From Symbiodinium natans (lineage: Eukaryota > Sar > Dinophyceae > Suessiales > Symbiodiniaceae), in NCBI GenBank assembly GCA_905221605.1, contig CAJNDS010000821.1, forward strand, positions 1 to 64,000: a stretch of DNA of 64,000 bases. The letters run 5' to 3'. Made by a program: the position numbers and the translations under genes. Shown here one piece after another: positions 30,389 through 40,973 of this stretch (position 1 is its first letter; every line of letters begins with the position of its first letter). The notes beneath the pieces were generated by a model, which made no database searches, was not told the origin of the DNA, and was given only the letters and a program-made list of their open reading frames with translations.

Positions 30389-32176
30389 CTCATGGTGCTC
30401 AGGCTGGCCTACATCGTGCAAGGCCAGTCAGGGCAGCGCCGCTCTCAGCAAACGACTCGCGCGTTCTCAACCCCATTTCCTAGGACCAGCTCCTGGTTTA
30501 GGGTTTAGGGTTTAGGGTTTAGGGTGAAGACAACCTAGCATTGTACGTGATTTCTAGCCCGTCGATTGAAGGACCCAACAGCATAGCTTCCTGTGGGGTT
30601 TACGAAAATAGGGACCCCGAATATAGACCCCCAAATCGTAGGATTTCCTTGTCATAAGGACCCAAAATAAGGTACCCCCGTGATATCGTAAACCCACCAT
30701 ATTTCTGCACTGTTCTGTCTTTGCCTGGCCAATAGGGTTGGGGCTTTGCCTCACTGAGGAGCTGAGCGGCCTAAGCACACGCCCTGTTGAGTTTCCTGAA
30801 GCCTCGACCAGGAGGCCCTTATTCCCTTTTTTGGATTCAGGTTCCCTTAGCACCTCCTTTAAACCAAAAAGGGCACATGTTTTAATCCTAGGTTCCTCCT
30901 GGGTCTAGTATACAACCCTACAGCGCTGTATGCAACTGAAAGCTGCAGCCTGAAGCAGCGGTTTAGGATGACCTCTTTCGCAGGTTCTGCGAAACAAAAT
31001 CCAGGCTTTGGGGTTATTGGGCAGGGTTCCCTAAACCCGAAGCTCTAAACCCTAAACTCTGAACCCTAAACCCTAAACCCTAAACCCTAAACCCTAAACC
31101 CTAAACCCTAAACCCTAAACCCTAAACCCTAGACCAAACCCTGAAGCCCTGTGGGACTCAGAGTGTCGAGCTTTAGGGACCGTCAAGCCCCACAGACCTT
31201 GAGGTTTCGGGATCTCGGCCCCCACCACCCCAAAGAGTTTAGGGTTTAGGGTTTAGGGTTACATCTAAGCCCTAAGGCGCGCATGCATATGTTCCTATGC
31301 ATACACTTTCCTATTTTGTAGAATGGCAAGTTAAGTGTTTTTCATAACTATGATGGCCTCATAGCGGCCAAAAACCTAAACCCTCAAGGCCCTAAATCCC
31401 CTAAACCCTAAACCCTATACCCTAAACCCTAAACCCTAAACCCTAAACCCTAAACCCTAAACCCTAAACCCTAAACCCTAAACCCTAAACCCTAAACCCT
31501 AAACCTAGTCGAAACGCATCCCTGGCAGCTGAGCTGCAGGCTGGAGGGTGAGGCGGGCAATCAGACCGCCGGCCCGGAGGATGGTTCGGGTTTAGGGTTG
31601 AGGGTTTAGGGTTTAGGGCTTAGGGTTTAGGGTTTAGGGTTTGGGGTTTAGGGCTTCGGGCTTAGGGCTTAGGGTTTAGGGCTTAGGGCTTAGGGTTTAG
31701 GGCTTAGGGTTGTATAGAAGGGAAGCTCGCTGGTGCTAAAGGCACCGGGCCGCTCGCTTGCATTAGCATGTAGTCCCGCCCCAACCACCCAAACTATTCT
31801 CATTTAAGGTTTAGGGTTCACCCCCCAAATCTCCCTCCAGGGGGTCTTTCTTGTTTTTTACAGAGAAAGAGCAGGGTGGGGCCTCCCGAGCTCATTTTCA
31901 TTACGGGTCTGGGCAAATCCTGGATCGCGGGGCTTCATGCAGCCTTAGGGCAGCAAAACGGTGAGGGGAAGCAGGGGCCTCGGCCGGCCCCTGCTTTCAA
32001 CTATGAAAAAAGTTTGCAAAGTTGAAGGGTTCCAGGAAAGGCAGGTTTGGAGGTCCTCAAGGGGTGCCAGGCGGCAGGGGCTTCGGGCTTTTGTGGGGGC
32101 CAAGAAATTGTCAGATTTTTGGAACTCGGTTCTCAGGGCAGGGGGGGGGGCCCAGCGGTTCCCAGAATTATCTTGA
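30389..32176 (+). CDS. Multi-exon gene model 6 with telomere-repeat introns
   Basis: Exons: 30389-30495 (LMVLRLAYIVQGQSGQRRSQ...), 30558-30597 (PSIEGPNSIASCG), 30759-30840, 30909-31025 (YNPTALYATESCSLKQRFRM...), 31509-31589 (ETHPWQLSCRLEGEAGNQTA...), 31718-31769 (GKLAGAKGTGPLACIS), 31864-31960 (RKSRVGPPELIFITGLGKSW...), 32115-32176 (FWNSVLRAGGGAQRFPELS, stop). Phases agree except between 31769 and 31864, where a small exon may be missing. Intron 30496-30557 is only 62 bp and half of it is TTTAGGG array. Intron 31026-31508 is dominated by CCCTAAA arrays. TGLGKS recalls a P-loop but lacks the full spacing. No function assigned. Confidence 0.48.
30598..30693. mobile_element. Introner-like element G1 (TIR gtttacga/tcgtaaac)
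   Basis: Begins GTTTACGAAAATAGGG and ends GATATCGTAAAC. The left TIR starts with the GT donor of the inferred intron after exon 30558-30597. Relatives are at 62465-62552 (same strand) and 53050-53128 (reverse). Confidence 0.65.
30808..30908. mobile_element. Introner-like element B2
   Basis: ccaggaggcccttattccct at the left, accaaaaagggcacatg in the middle and gttcctcctgggtctag at the right. ccaggagg/cctcctgg are inverted. The family is shared with B1 and B3. Confidence 0.65.
31035..31133. repeat. Telomeric array (CCCTAAA)n
   Basis: About 13 units. A second array of the same orientation covers 31378-31505 and ends 3 bp before the exon acceptor TAG at 31506-31508. Confidence 0.95.
31590..31712. 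repeat. Telomeric array mixing TTTAGGG and GGGCTTA
   Basis: Starts exactly at the donor of exon 31509-31589 (TTCGG^GTTTAGGG) and has alternating TTTAGGG/CTTAGGG units. Confidence 0.95.
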
Positions 32177-32364
32177 CGGGATCCCAAGTTTCATTATCGT
32201 GCAGGAACCCCTTAGGGAGGGGCCCTGGAATCTGCCAGCCCGGGGCTCCGGGTGGTACCCCCCGACCCCCCCTAAAAAACCAGAACCTTTTCGATGGCTG
32301 GGGATTTGGGGTCCTAATTATATTATGGCTTACGCCCTAGGTGAGGCGTAGCCAGGCACTGCAG

Positions 32365-33976
32365 GCCCCGTTTACCGGGAGGCTTTACAATTCCTCACCG
32401 TTCTGTGGAGACGCTCGGTCGGGGACCTCGGTCGAAGCCTCGAGCGCCCATGTAAATGGACAGTGGCGCTCTCGGCAGTTTAGGGTTTAGGGTTTCGGGT
32501 TTAGGGATTAGTGTTTAGGGTTTACGGGGTTCAGGGTTTAGGGTTTAGGGCTTCGGGTTTAGGGTTTAGAGTTTGGGTTTAGGGTTTAGGGTTTAGGGTT
32601 TAGGGTTTAGGGTTTAGGATTTAGGGTTTAGGGTGTAGGGTGTAGGGTTTAGGGTTTAGGGTTTAGAGTTTGGCGTTTAGGGTTCAGGGCTCAGGGTTCA
32701 GTGTTTGGAAGGGCGAAGTAAGGGAGGTTCAAGTAGGCGGGATCCGCCTCCCCATCCGTCTTCGGCTCGCTTCAGAGAGCGTCGGGGCTTGTCACAGTGC
32801 CCAAAACCCTAAAACCAAAGAAGAATCATGGACATGAGGATCGGGCGCTCCTAGCTGGCCCTAAAACCGTGTCGGCTGAATCCCTCGCTGGGTTCCAAAA
32901 TGTTAGGACCAGGAAATGCCGCGGAGCGCCAAGTCGAGCTGGTGCGGAGCTATCCTGAAGTGTATTCTAGGGGCCTTAATGATTGGAATAGGTTTTTTTC
33001 ATTTCTTCTTGAGGGGGGGGGAGGTATTCTGGTATATTATACAGGGACCATGAGGGAATAATATTGGTAATGCCCTTTGCGGCCGCAAGTGTGTGGGACG
33101 AATATGGGGGGGTCGGAATCGTTACCAATAGTACTCCCTTGTGTCAGTTTTTTAGTGTACTAGAAGAACGCCCCCCAAAACCCTGCTCTAATGAAGCAGG
33201 CCTAAACCCTAAACCCTAAACCCTAAAACCTAAACCCTAAACCCTAAACATCCCTAAACCCTACAATACGTGTAGGGAATCATGTCAACCCCCGGCCCGT
33301 GCGAAGGAGCAGGAGGAGGGCCTTGATGCCGGGAGCTCGTAGACCCTTAAGGGGTATAGGGTTTAGGGTTTAGGGTTCAGGGTTTATAGAGCCCTTATAC
33401 ATACCTTATATAGTCCCTTTATACCTAACAACCGTTAAGGTCCCTTAGAAGGGTCCCTCCTGTAGTCCCTTGAGACCCGGGTTTCTGGGGTTTGGGATGT
33501 GCCCCCTAAAACGTAACAGTCTTTAAAAGGGATTATCGTACCCCCCCTAGAAGAATCCCTACTAAGGAGTGTTAGTGTAAGGCGGGGAATATCCCAAAAT
33601 TCTTTGGTTCAAACGGAGTCTTACGGGGCTCCATGGCTGTGTACACGAAGTTTCGGGCCCGCGTGGACAAGGATACAGGCGTGTGATGTTGGTAGTCTGT
33701 TCAGATGGATTGCTTCCATTGCGCTCGTGTGGGCTTCACCCCTGAAAACGTGAAACCGCCAAGGAGCAGCTTTTGGTGTTCATCCTCGTCATTCCCATCG
33801 CCTGCATCGGGGGCTTCTTCGTGAGCCTGGCCCTCCCAGAGCGGGCTTGGGTTTGTGGATGTTTAAGGCTTGGGGTGCAGATTTTTCTTTCAAGCTTCCG
33901 GTGCTCTGACATACTCTTGAGGGTCTGCAGGGGTGCAGTGGCAGATCGTGCCGATCATGGAACAGCTTTCATGTAG
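32365..33976 (+). CDS. Multi-exon gene model 7, C-terminal membrane segment
   Basis: Exons: 32365-32451 (APFTGRLYNSSPFCGDARSG..., donor GTAAATG), 32737-32796 (AGSASPSVFGSLQRASGLVT), 32839-32868, 32907-32959, 33156-33199 (GC donor), 33276-33353, 33414-33439, 33475-33498, 33619-33687 (SYGAPWLCTRSFGPAWTRIQ...) and 33770-33976 (LLVFILVIPIACIGGFFVSL..., stop TAG). Phases are continuous. The last exon encodes a clear ~21-residue transmembrane helix. Introns of 35-42 bp (32797, 32869, 33440) are suspiciously short, and 33619-33687 is equally open in another frame, so the chain may be partly wrong. The membrane exon is the best part. Function unknown. Confidence 0.4.
32479..32700. repeat. Long telomeric array (TTTAGGG)n
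   Basis: Over 200 bp of TTTAGGG with scattered single-base variants (TTTCGGG, TGTAGGG, TTCAGGG), inside a candidate intron. Confidence 0.95.
33492..33598. mobile_element. Introner-like TIR element A3
   Basis: tttgggatgtgccccctaaa and ggcggggaatatcccaaaat are imperfect inverted ends of family A. The inner arm taacagtctt/aaggagtgtta is conserved. The donor fits GGGAT^GT as in A2 and A4. Confidence 0.7.
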
Positions 33977-34222
33977 AGCCCAAAGTACCCTTACACGCCC
34001 CTAACGCCTCGGCCGGGGTTCAGGGTTGAGGGGCCTGTGTGCCCAAACCCCAAAAGTGTCCATCCCTCGGTGGCCCTTAATGACCTAGTGCACACGATGC
34101 TCCCCTGAATGCTGGGTCCCTTTGTGATTTGTGGTTGCCTGCTGAAATACGGCCCCTGAATCAGAGCTCAAAGACCCTCCACAAAACCCTAAACCCTAAA
34201 CCCTAAACCCATTTATTACCAG

Positions 34223-34305
34223 AGGTCGGCGCATGCAGCGCTACTTCACAAGTTCTCACAACGATGCCACCAAGTCTGACAAGGCAGGGTGCTCAGCCCC
34301 CGCAG
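34223..34305 (+). CDS. Exon-like segment between opposed telomere arrays
   Basis: Acceptor ttaccag, 27 codons reading GRRMQRYFTSSHNDATKSDK..., donor G^GTTTCAGG. CCCTAAA ends 10 bp upstream, TTTAGGG-type repeats start about 15 bp downstream. Polar and Lys/Ser-rich. Confidence 0.45.
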
Positions 34306-34852
34306 GTTTCAGGGCTTGAAGGGTTTAGGGTTTAAAGGGCTTTAAGAGTTTAGGGTTTAGGGTTTAGGGCTTGAAGGGTTTTAAGAGTTTAGGGTTTAGG
34401 GTTTATAAGGCCTCGAGCGGCTTCAATGGTCTTCAGGCTACGCGTCTGAGGGTGTTTGCTTCAATTTGTGGCTCAATGGCTACCCTAAACCCAAAACCCT
34501 AAACCCGAAACCCTAAACCCTAAACCCTAAACCCTAAACCCCAGGAGTATGTCAGGATTCGGGGCTCAGGGGCTCAAGGGGTTGCCCTAAGCCTTATAAA
34601 AGCCTGTCGCAAGCCCTTGATACCTCAATAAGCCGCCCAAAGTCTAAGCCTCCTAACCACCCACCCTCAAAACCCAAGAATCCCAAGATACCTACGCTCC
34701 CAACTACGCGTAACTACGCCCCAAACACCCGCAGAACCCCAAAGCACCCAAATAAGCACCCAAACACGAGCTCCCCAGCCCCAAACCCTAAACCCCAAAC
34801 CCCAAACCCTAAACCCTGAACCCCCGAAACCCTAAACCCCAAACCCTATGAG

Positions 34853-37068
34853 GTGGATTTCCAGTTCATCGTCAAGGAGGAACGCCTAAGTGACGACATG
34901 GCGGGGGACGTGACCATGGCCAAGGCTTCCTGGGGTTTCGGGTTTGGGGTTTAGGGTTTGGGGTTTAGGGTTTAGGGTTCAGGGCTTTAGGGTTTAGGGT
35001 TTAGGATTTAGGGTTTATAGGGTTTAGGTTTAGGGCAGGTTGTTCAGCGCTATAGGGCCGAGGGTTCAGGCGTTTCGTGTTGAGGTCCTGGCTTTGGGGT
35101 TTCCGCGACGTATGTCAAGCAGGATTGGGCTAAGCTTGCTTCTGCGGGCGAGTGCGGGCCCATCGAGGGGGAAGTTTCGGATGGAGAGCCTAAGACGCAG
35201 GTCAAGCATATTCAAGCATGCTTGGTGTTGCGAGGGATTGAGGGAATGGGCATTTGATGAGGAGCCCCAAGACACATGTCAAGCAACATGATTGGGGGAA
35301 ACTTGCTGCTGTGGGACGATTGAAGGAAACGGGTTATGATTGAGCTCTGTTTGAGTTTGCGCGCTGTGACTTGCAGCTTTCCGCATGCTAAGGCCGCATG
35401 GAGGCAAGTAAGCAGCCCTTGTGCCATGAAGGGGAAGGTGCTTGCAAGCTTCTATGAGCATGGAAACCCGCATGGGCTGTTCGGGCCTACCCGAAACCCT
35501 AAACCCTAAACCCTAACCCCTAAAGCCCCAACATCAGCTTGTGGCCCGAAGCATGAGGTGAAAGCCCACGAGCGCGCTCAGACCATCTTGGCCCACAAGG
35601 ATCGGGTTCAGGGTTTGGGGGTTTGGGATTTGGGGTTTGGGCTGTGGGCTTTAGGGCCTTTTAACCCAGGGGCTTTGGGATGTGTTTCTTTACATACTCG
35701 TCCCTCGCGGGGAACTGGCATGAGAGGTCGCTTAGTGCAAAGGGGGGGCTATGTAGGGAACGCCCCTAAACCCCTAAACCCTAAACCCTAAACCCTAAAC
35801 CCTAAACCCTCCCGACATTGAGCTCCAAGGCTCGGAGCTCCCAAAAAGCCCTGAAACCCTAAACCCTAAACCCTGCTTGAAGCCGAAAGCCTGAACTCTG
35901 TGAACCCCTATGTCCGCCCGCAACCGAGGTAAGTCCGCCCTAAACCTCAGGGTTTAGGGTTTAGGGCTAGGGTTTAGGGTTTAGGGCTTAGGGTTTAGGG
36001 TTTCGAAGCCCTGAGCCCTACAGCCTTCTGAGGAGCGCCTACAGGAGCAGCTGACGACAGGCGAGAGCAGAGGGGCCATCGAGGATTCGATGAGGGCTTG
36101 GGGTTTCGGGTTTAGGGTTCAGGGTTTAGGGTTTAGGTTTAGGGTTTAGGGTTTAGGGTTTAGGGTTTCGGGTTTAGGGTTTAGGGTTTAGGGGTTCGGG
36201 GTTAGGGGTTAGGGCTGGGAATTGATATAGGGGTCTTAAGAATTAGAGCTTTTTTTTTGTGGGTTTAGGGGGGGGGGGGGGGGTATTGCAGCAGAGCTCT
36301 AATGTGACTATGAGGGAAGACGAGTAGCAATTCCGACCCCTGTAGTGGATAGGTGTCGGGCTTACAGGCGATTCTCGGGGCTGCTAAAGGTGCATCGGGA
36401 CAGACGAAGGTCATGTATCGGGATGTTCCCCCATATAGACACAGTCCTTAATGGGGATTGTAATAGGGGGTACTAGAATCCCTACTAAGGACTGTGAGTA
36501 CAAGAGGGAACGTCCCAAGTTATGCAGTTGAAAGGGTTGGACGTAAAAGTTCCTGTATGCATCCAGGGTTTACGCCGCCCTCAGCAGTAGGAGTCGGTTT
36601 GCTTGCCGGTTTAGGGTTTGGGGTTTAGGGTTTGGGGTTTGGGGTTTGGGTTTGGGGTTTAGGGTTTAGGGTTTAGGGTTTAGGGTTTAGGGTTTAGGGT
36701 TTAGGGTTTAGGGTTTAGGGTTTAGGGTTGCGAACTTGTCTTGCTTTTGTCCTGGGGCCGCCCTCAGAAGGAGGGAAGTGTTCAAACACCCCAAGAATCC
36801 CGCCCGGATTCGCTTTGGACTTTGTTGTGGTCCGGGTCTAGGGTTTGTGGCTGAGGGGTCAGGGCACATGAGCCCCTACCCCCTTGTAGGGTTTAGGGTT
36901 TGGGGTTTGAGGTTTAGGGTTTAGGGTTTCGGGTTTAGGGTTTAGGGTTTAGGGTTTAGGGTTCACCTGAAGGCCCTGAAACCTGCGAGGCATCCAGCAG
37001 CAAGCCGCCGCCGAGCTTGAGGCCGAGAAGGACAAGGAGGAGGAAGCGGAGCCCCAGGCGCGCCCAGG
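34853..37068 (+). CDS. Set of exons, acidic/charged protein (model 8)
   Basis: Exons: 34853-34934 (VDFQFIVKEERLSDDMAGDV...), 35538-35605 (CGPKHEVKAHERAQTILAHK...), 35883-35928 (ends GAG^GTAAGT), 36024-36102 (PSEERLQEQLTTGESRGAIE...), 36990-37068 (IQQQAAAELEAEKDKEEEAE...). Phases fit for 34853 to 35538, for 35883 to 36024 and for 36024 to 36990, but not for 35605 to 35883. All are GC3-rich, and each has CCCTAAA upstream or TTTAGGG at its donor. The Glu/Lys-rich composition suggests a charged helical linker or coiled coil. Another candidate exon, 36368-36424, with introner A4 directly after it, lies between the last two and does not fit the phase, so more than one gene or isoform may be present. 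Confidence 0.45.
35040..35291 (+). CDS. Open segment, Arg/Ser-rich, uncertain
   Basis: 83 open codons (ALGFPRRMSSRIGLSLLLRA...) ending TGA, in a stretch free of telomere repeats and with an internal partial duplication (tcaagcaggattgggc / tcaagcaacatgattggg). It could be a read-through intron. Confidence 0.25.
   Translation: MFSAIGPRVQAFRVEVLALGFPRRMSSRIGLSLLLRASAGPSRGKFRMESLRRRSSIFKHAWCCEGLREWAFDEEPQDTCQAT
36098..36215. repeat. Telomeric array (TTTAGGG)n with TTTCGGG variants
   Basis: Starts at the donor of exon 36024-36102 (TGGG^GTTTCGGG). Confidence 0.93.
36228..36352. mobile_element. Introner-like element J (taggggtc/gacccct)
   Basis: atataggggtcttaagaatt at the left and caattccgacccctgtag at the right are inverted. 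An inner arm agagct/agctct also pairs. Related ends occur near 27010, 33065-33130 and 59915-59965. It contains a G15 run, so length is uncertain. Confidence 0.55.
36368..36424 (+). CDS. Exon-like segment before introner A4
   Basis: Acceptor gcttacag, 19 codons reading AILGAAKGASGQTKVMYRD, donor GAT^GTTCCC inside the A4 left TIR. After A4, LKGLDVKVPVCIQ continues in phase from 36528. Confidence 0.45.
36419..36520. mobile_element. Introner-like TIR element A4 (intron 36425-36527)
   Basis: cgggatgttcccccatatag and gagggaacgtcccaag are inverted, inner arm acagtccttaat/ctaaggactgtg. The 103-bp intron GT...TATGCAG joins two open segments in phase 0. Confidence 0.72.
36606..36729. repeat. Telomeric array (TTTAGGG)n
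   Basis: TTTGGGG variants on the left grade into perfect TTTAGGG units on the right. Further G-strand arrays follow at 36880-36962, 37065-37200 and 37319-37392. Confidence 0.95.
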
Positions 37069-37392
37069 GTTTAGGGTTTAGGGTTTAGGGGTTCAGGGGT
37101 TCAGGGGTTTAGGGTTTGGGTTTTAGGGTTTAGGGTTTAGGGGTTTAGGGGTTTTGGGGTTTTGGGGTTATTGCGGTTTTGGGGTTTTGGGGTTTGGGGT
37201 TTGGGGGTCATCCTGGGTTGCAGGAAAGCCAGGGAACCCAAGCAAATTCTCGGCTTCTGCATCCTGCACCCTGGCCCTAAACCCCTAAGCCGAGAAACCC
37301 TACAAGCTTGATCCCGAAATGTTTAGGGTTTAGGGTTTAGGGTTTAGGGTTTAGGGTTTAGGGTTTAGGGTTTAGGGTTTAGGGTTTAGGGT

Positions 37393-37483
37393 TGTAACCC
37401 CAACTACCTACAGTTTAGTAGTAAGTACCCCCTAATTCATAGGTATAACCCATAAAAACTGTAGGCAAATTGGGGTTCCAGGT
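37393..37483. mobile_element. TIR element K
   Basis: aaccccaactacctacagtt and aactgtaggcaaattggggtt are inverted over about 21 bp with two mismatches and a small indel. It lies directly after a TTTAGGG array. Introner-like size (about 90 bp), but no flanking exon pair was confirmed. Confidence 0.6.
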
Positions 37484-37520
37484 AAAGCCCTAAGCCCCAA
37501 ACCCCTCTTTACCGCCAAAG

Positions 37521-37577
37521 GAGGCCCACCGCGTCTACGACCTCCGCGAGCTCGGCGACACGAAGCAGCTTCCCAAC
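37521..37577 (+). CDS. Exon-like segment, strong coding bias
   Basis: Acceptor ccaaag, 19 codons reading EAHRVYDLRELGDTKQLPN, donor AAC^GTAGGC. Nearly every third position is G or C. It cannot be joined to a neighbour with confidence. Confidence 0.5.
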
Positions 37578-37840
37578 GTAGGCGATGACGGGGGTATCCC
37601 TAAACCCGAAACCCTAAACCCCAAAAGCCCTAAGCCCCAAATCCCAAAAGTCCTAGAAGCCCTAAGCAAGTTTGTTGAGGAAGCAGCTTTGAGGAGCTTT
37701 TGGTACCTGGGGGCGCATTTTGTGCCCTCGCGAGCTTTCCGCGTTTTTTTCGAGACTATGAACCGAATGTAGGGTTGATAGGGCCTAGGGCCTAGGGCTT
37801 CAGGCAAGCAGACCGAATCACTCCATAGGTGAGTTTACAG

Positions 37841-38108
37841 ATCGCCGCGCATCCGATATGTCAAGCCTCCTTTTGATCGGGGACTTGGGCCAGCGTGCCT
37901 CGGGTCGTGTATGTGTTGTTCGCAAAAGTAGTGCTGAAAGCAGAGGGAAGCTTACGAAAGGGGGCCTAATTGATCCGAGCCAAGTACGCCAATGGACCCG
38001 AACATCCTCAACTGCAAGCCTTTTGGAGGTAGGCCCCCGGCATATCCTTGCACTTTACTGGAGTTCGAGGATCTCATGAATGTTTGGTTACGAAGTAAAA
38101 CCCCCTGA
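37841..38108 (+). CDS. Two-exon gene 3' end, unknown protein
   Basis: Exons 37841-37983 (RRASDMSSLLLIGDLGQRAS... to GGLIDPSQ, donor GTACGCC) and 38064-38108 (FEDLMNVWLRSKTP, stop TGA). The join is phase 0 across an 80-bp intron with no telomere repeat. LLLIGDLGQRASGR resembles a short GHMP- or actin-like turn only superficially. No family claimed. A 47-codon exon followed by an in-phase terminal exon is good support. Confidence 0.5.
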
Positions 38109-38256
38109 CGACCCTGCGTTCAGGGTCTAAGGCTTACGGTTTAGGGGTTCAGGGTTCAGGATTTAGGGTTTAGGGTTTACCCGAAACCCTAAACCCTAAA
38201 CCCTAAACCCTAAATTCTAAACCCTAAACCTTAACCCTGAACCCTAAACCCGTGAG

Positions 38257-38359
38257 ATTGCCGCCACCAAAGTGCAGGCAGAGCCCTGGAGACGTTGGAG
38301 CAGTCCAAGCCGCGTGTCTTGGGACGCAAGAATCTGGCTCTTGGAGTCCTACCTGGAGG
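38257..38359 (+). CDS. Exon-like segment between opposed telomere arrays
   Basis: Acceptor cgtgag, 34 codons reading IAATKVQAEPWRRWSSPSRV then SWDARIWLLESYLE, donor G^GTTTAGGG at the first unit of a TTTAGGG array. CCCTAAA ends 6 bp upstream. A second frame is open from 38277, so translation is not certain. Confidence 0.45.
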
Positions 38360-38455
38360 GTTTAGGGTTTAGGGTTTAGGGTTTAGGGTTTAGGGTGGTT
38401 TAGGGTTTAGGGTGGTTTAGGGTTTAGGGTTTAGGGTTTAGGATTTAGGGTTTAG
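38360..38455. repeat. Telomeric array (TTTAGGG)n
   Basis: Perfect units with two GG insertions (ggtggtttaggg), starting at an exon donor. Confidence 0.95.
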
Positions 38456-38459
38456 TTTT

Positions 38460-39709
38460 TTTAAATACGTTTTTGTTGGTTGTGTGTTCCTGTCATAGCT
38501 ACTTGTACCTGGGCTGGGCTGGGCCCCCTACCCCCCCCCCCCCCCAAATAAACCCCCCCGTCTTACCCAAAGAGTTTATACACTTGTCTTCCAGGGTCTA
38601 ACCCAAAGTAACGGTTACGATTCCCGAAGTCCGAACTGAAGGCTTTAGACCAGTCGGTTTAGGGTTTAGGGTTTAGGGTTCAGGGTTCAGGGTTTAAGGG
38701 TTTGGGGGTAGGGTTTGGGGTTTGGGGTTTGGGGTTTGGGGTTGGGGTTTGGGGTTGTTCGGCCAGAATCCAAAACGCCCTGAGCTCCTAAGGCCCTTAA
38801 GGGCTTTGCGCCCTGAAGCTCGTGAACCCCTAAACAAGCCCTGCACCCCCAACGCCCTTAAACTCCTGAAACCCAAAAAGCCTAAACAGCCTAATAGCCC
38901 AACCCTAAACCCAGACGCCCCAAAACACGACCCAACCTGGGACGCGTTGTGGAGGAACACTCGGCTTTAGAGTTTGGGGTTTATAGGGTTTGGGATTTAT
39001 AAATAGGGCTCAGAGTTTATATAGGATTTAGAGTTTATGGAGCTGTGCACGGTGTGTAGGGCTCATCGATCGGGTATAGGGTCTGTATGTTTACAAGTCA
39101 ACCCTACCGTGTGAAAAAAACTCACAAACCTAAACGCCCGAAGTTGGGACCCTACTTAGCAGTCATGATTTTTGGCAGCTTAGGGGTTCGGGTTGTAGGT
39201 TCTGGTGCTTACGTTCTGGGTAACGTGCTCGGCCTCCCTCCCCCCCCCCCTCTCCCCCTCCCAAGCGAATTCGGCACAGCCCAGGTCAACAGTGCGGACC
39301 CTGGCAACCCCCAAAACCTAAACCCTAAACCCTAACCCCTAAACCCCTAAACCCCTAAACCCTGAACCTTAAACCAAGAGTCGTCAGAGTCAGCGTCTCA
39401 GGGTTTTGGGACTTCGGGCTTAGCGTTTTCGAGTTTAGGATCTAGGGTTTAGGGTTTAGGGTTTAGGGTTTAGGGTTTAGGGTTTGGGGTCTAGGTTGAG
39501 GGACTCTCATAAGGGGCGCTACTTGTAGTGGCTAGTTTTTTTGTTTGGGGCCGCTTGGCATGTAGGGCCTCTATGCCAAACGTAGCGAAAGGCTTAATGT
39601 TGAACCCATATTAGTAGGGAGAGCCCTCTTGTGCGCCTTTAAGTAGCCATCCATGGCCATCTTGAAAGGAATGCGATACTCAATACATAAAATATATGTA
39701 TATATGTAG

Positions 39710-39740
<31 letters not shown>

Positions 39741-40140
39741 AAGAAATATATAAAGATAATATATATATACACACTTATATTCATGTATTTACATTGTATG
39801 ACGCATTATGGGGTAGTAGAGGGGGGTTCCCTCCTCGAATCTCTTAACTAGCGGGGGATGCTTCGACCTCATACGCAGGTTGAGACCTCAGCATCACCCC
39901 TCTTTCATTCTCTGCCTTGCTTAGGTCTATATCCCCCTTGGGAAGTATTTTTTGATTTTTGTTTATATAAAACCCACGAGGGCATTAGAAATATGTTTTA
40001 GAATTAAGGTTCTAAGGGGAGTATAGAGGTTGGACCTTACCAACATGTTGACATGCTTCCATCGGCTTCTCAAAAACTCAAGCTCGCACAGGGACGAAGA
40101 CCTCGGGGCAACGGACGCTAGACCCTAACCCCTAAACCCT
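38460..40140. other. Gap: telomeric fragments, AT microsatellite, no gene
   Basis: Contains poly-C (38535-38546), TTTGGGG repeats (38700-38755), CCCTAAA and TTTAGGG arrays (39310-39365, 39435-39490) and an (AT)n tract at 39690-39780. Nothing coding is supportable. Confidence 0.6.
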
Positions 40141-40196
40141 AAACCCCAAACCCTAAACCCTAAACCTTAAACCCTAAACCCTAAACCCGCGATGAG

Positions 40197-40260
40197 GTTC
40201 CACGGCAACCATATTGTGGACACGCGCACACCTCAGTTTGGGACTCCAAGCGACGTTGGG
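40197..40260 (+). CDS. Exon-like segment, unknown protein
   Basis: Acceptor gatgag, 21 codons reading FHGNHIVDTRTPQFGTPSDV, donor GGG^GTGTGG. CCCTAAA array upstream. A competing frame (VPRQPYCGHAHTSVWDSKRR) is also open. Confidence 0.4.
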
Positions 40261-40261
40261 G

Positions 40262-40398
40262 TGTGGTCGGGGTGTGGTCTTGGGGGCTTTCAGGTATAGG
40301 ATTCAATTCAGGGTTGAGGGCTGAGGGTACCGTGACGTCGGGGTGTGGGTCTTGGAGGCTTTCAGGTATAGGATTTAGGGTTAACGGCTGAGGGTACC
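40262..40398. repeat. ~70-80-bp tandem duplication
   Basis: Two copies of gtggtcttgggggctttcag + gtataggatt ... gctgagggtacc, diverged at a few positions and differing by a short insertion. Confidence 0.8.
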
Positions 40399-40584
40399 AC
40401 AAGCCTGTGATTTGGAACAGCCACCTAACCCTCTAACCCTAAATAAACTCCACAGCCCTCATCCATGATCCCGAAACAGCAGATATGTTATATTGTCTTA
40501 TATTGTTTTGTGTAATATATGTACGCCCGATATACCAACCCTCTAGAACCACCTTCTTTTATAAAGAAAGCGAGGAAACTACAG

Positions 40585-40638
40585 AACCAACGAGCAGACC
40601 CTCCTATGCAATCTCCACTCGTGGGACTCAAGGGGACG
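40585..40638 (+). CDS. Exon-like segment with telomere-repeat donor
   Basis: Acceptor ctacag, 18 codons reading NQRADPPMQSPLVGLKGT, donor ACG^GTTTAGGG. Phase 0 to 0. Confidence 0.42.
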
Positions 40639-40927
40639 GTTTAGGGTTTCAGGGTTTAGGGCTTAGGGTTGGGGCTTCGGGGCTGGGAGAGCGCTCGTGG
40701 GCCGCAGAGGGTTTCTTTTGGGCGCTTAGGGAAGGTAGGGCTTAGGGAAGTTCAGCGAGCTTAGGAAGTTTAGGGTTTAGGGCTATTGTTTAGGGTTTAG
40801 GGTTCAGGGTTTAGGGTTCAGGGTTTAGGGTTTAGGGTTTAGGGTTTAGGGGGGAGGGTTTAGGAGGTTTAGGGTTCACCCCTTGCCCCCTAAACCCAGG
40901 CCCGGGGGTTCTTGGCGCCTTGATCAG

Positions 40928-40973
40928 GCGCTACCACTCTCAGACCACCAGTGATCTCAAGATTCGGTCGCAG
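40928..40973 (+). CDS. Exon-like segment, unknown protein
   Basis: Acceptor gatcag, 15 codons reading RYHSQTTSDLKIRSQ, donor CAG^GTGACC. GC3-rich in this frame. Confidence 0.42.

Noticed and set aside
33640-33745. Alternative exons MAVYTKFRARVDKDTG and MDCFHCARVGFTPEN
   Set aside because: Both look coding-like but need a 25-bp intron and conflict in phase with neighbours. Kept only as a warning that frame choice in model 7 is uncertain.
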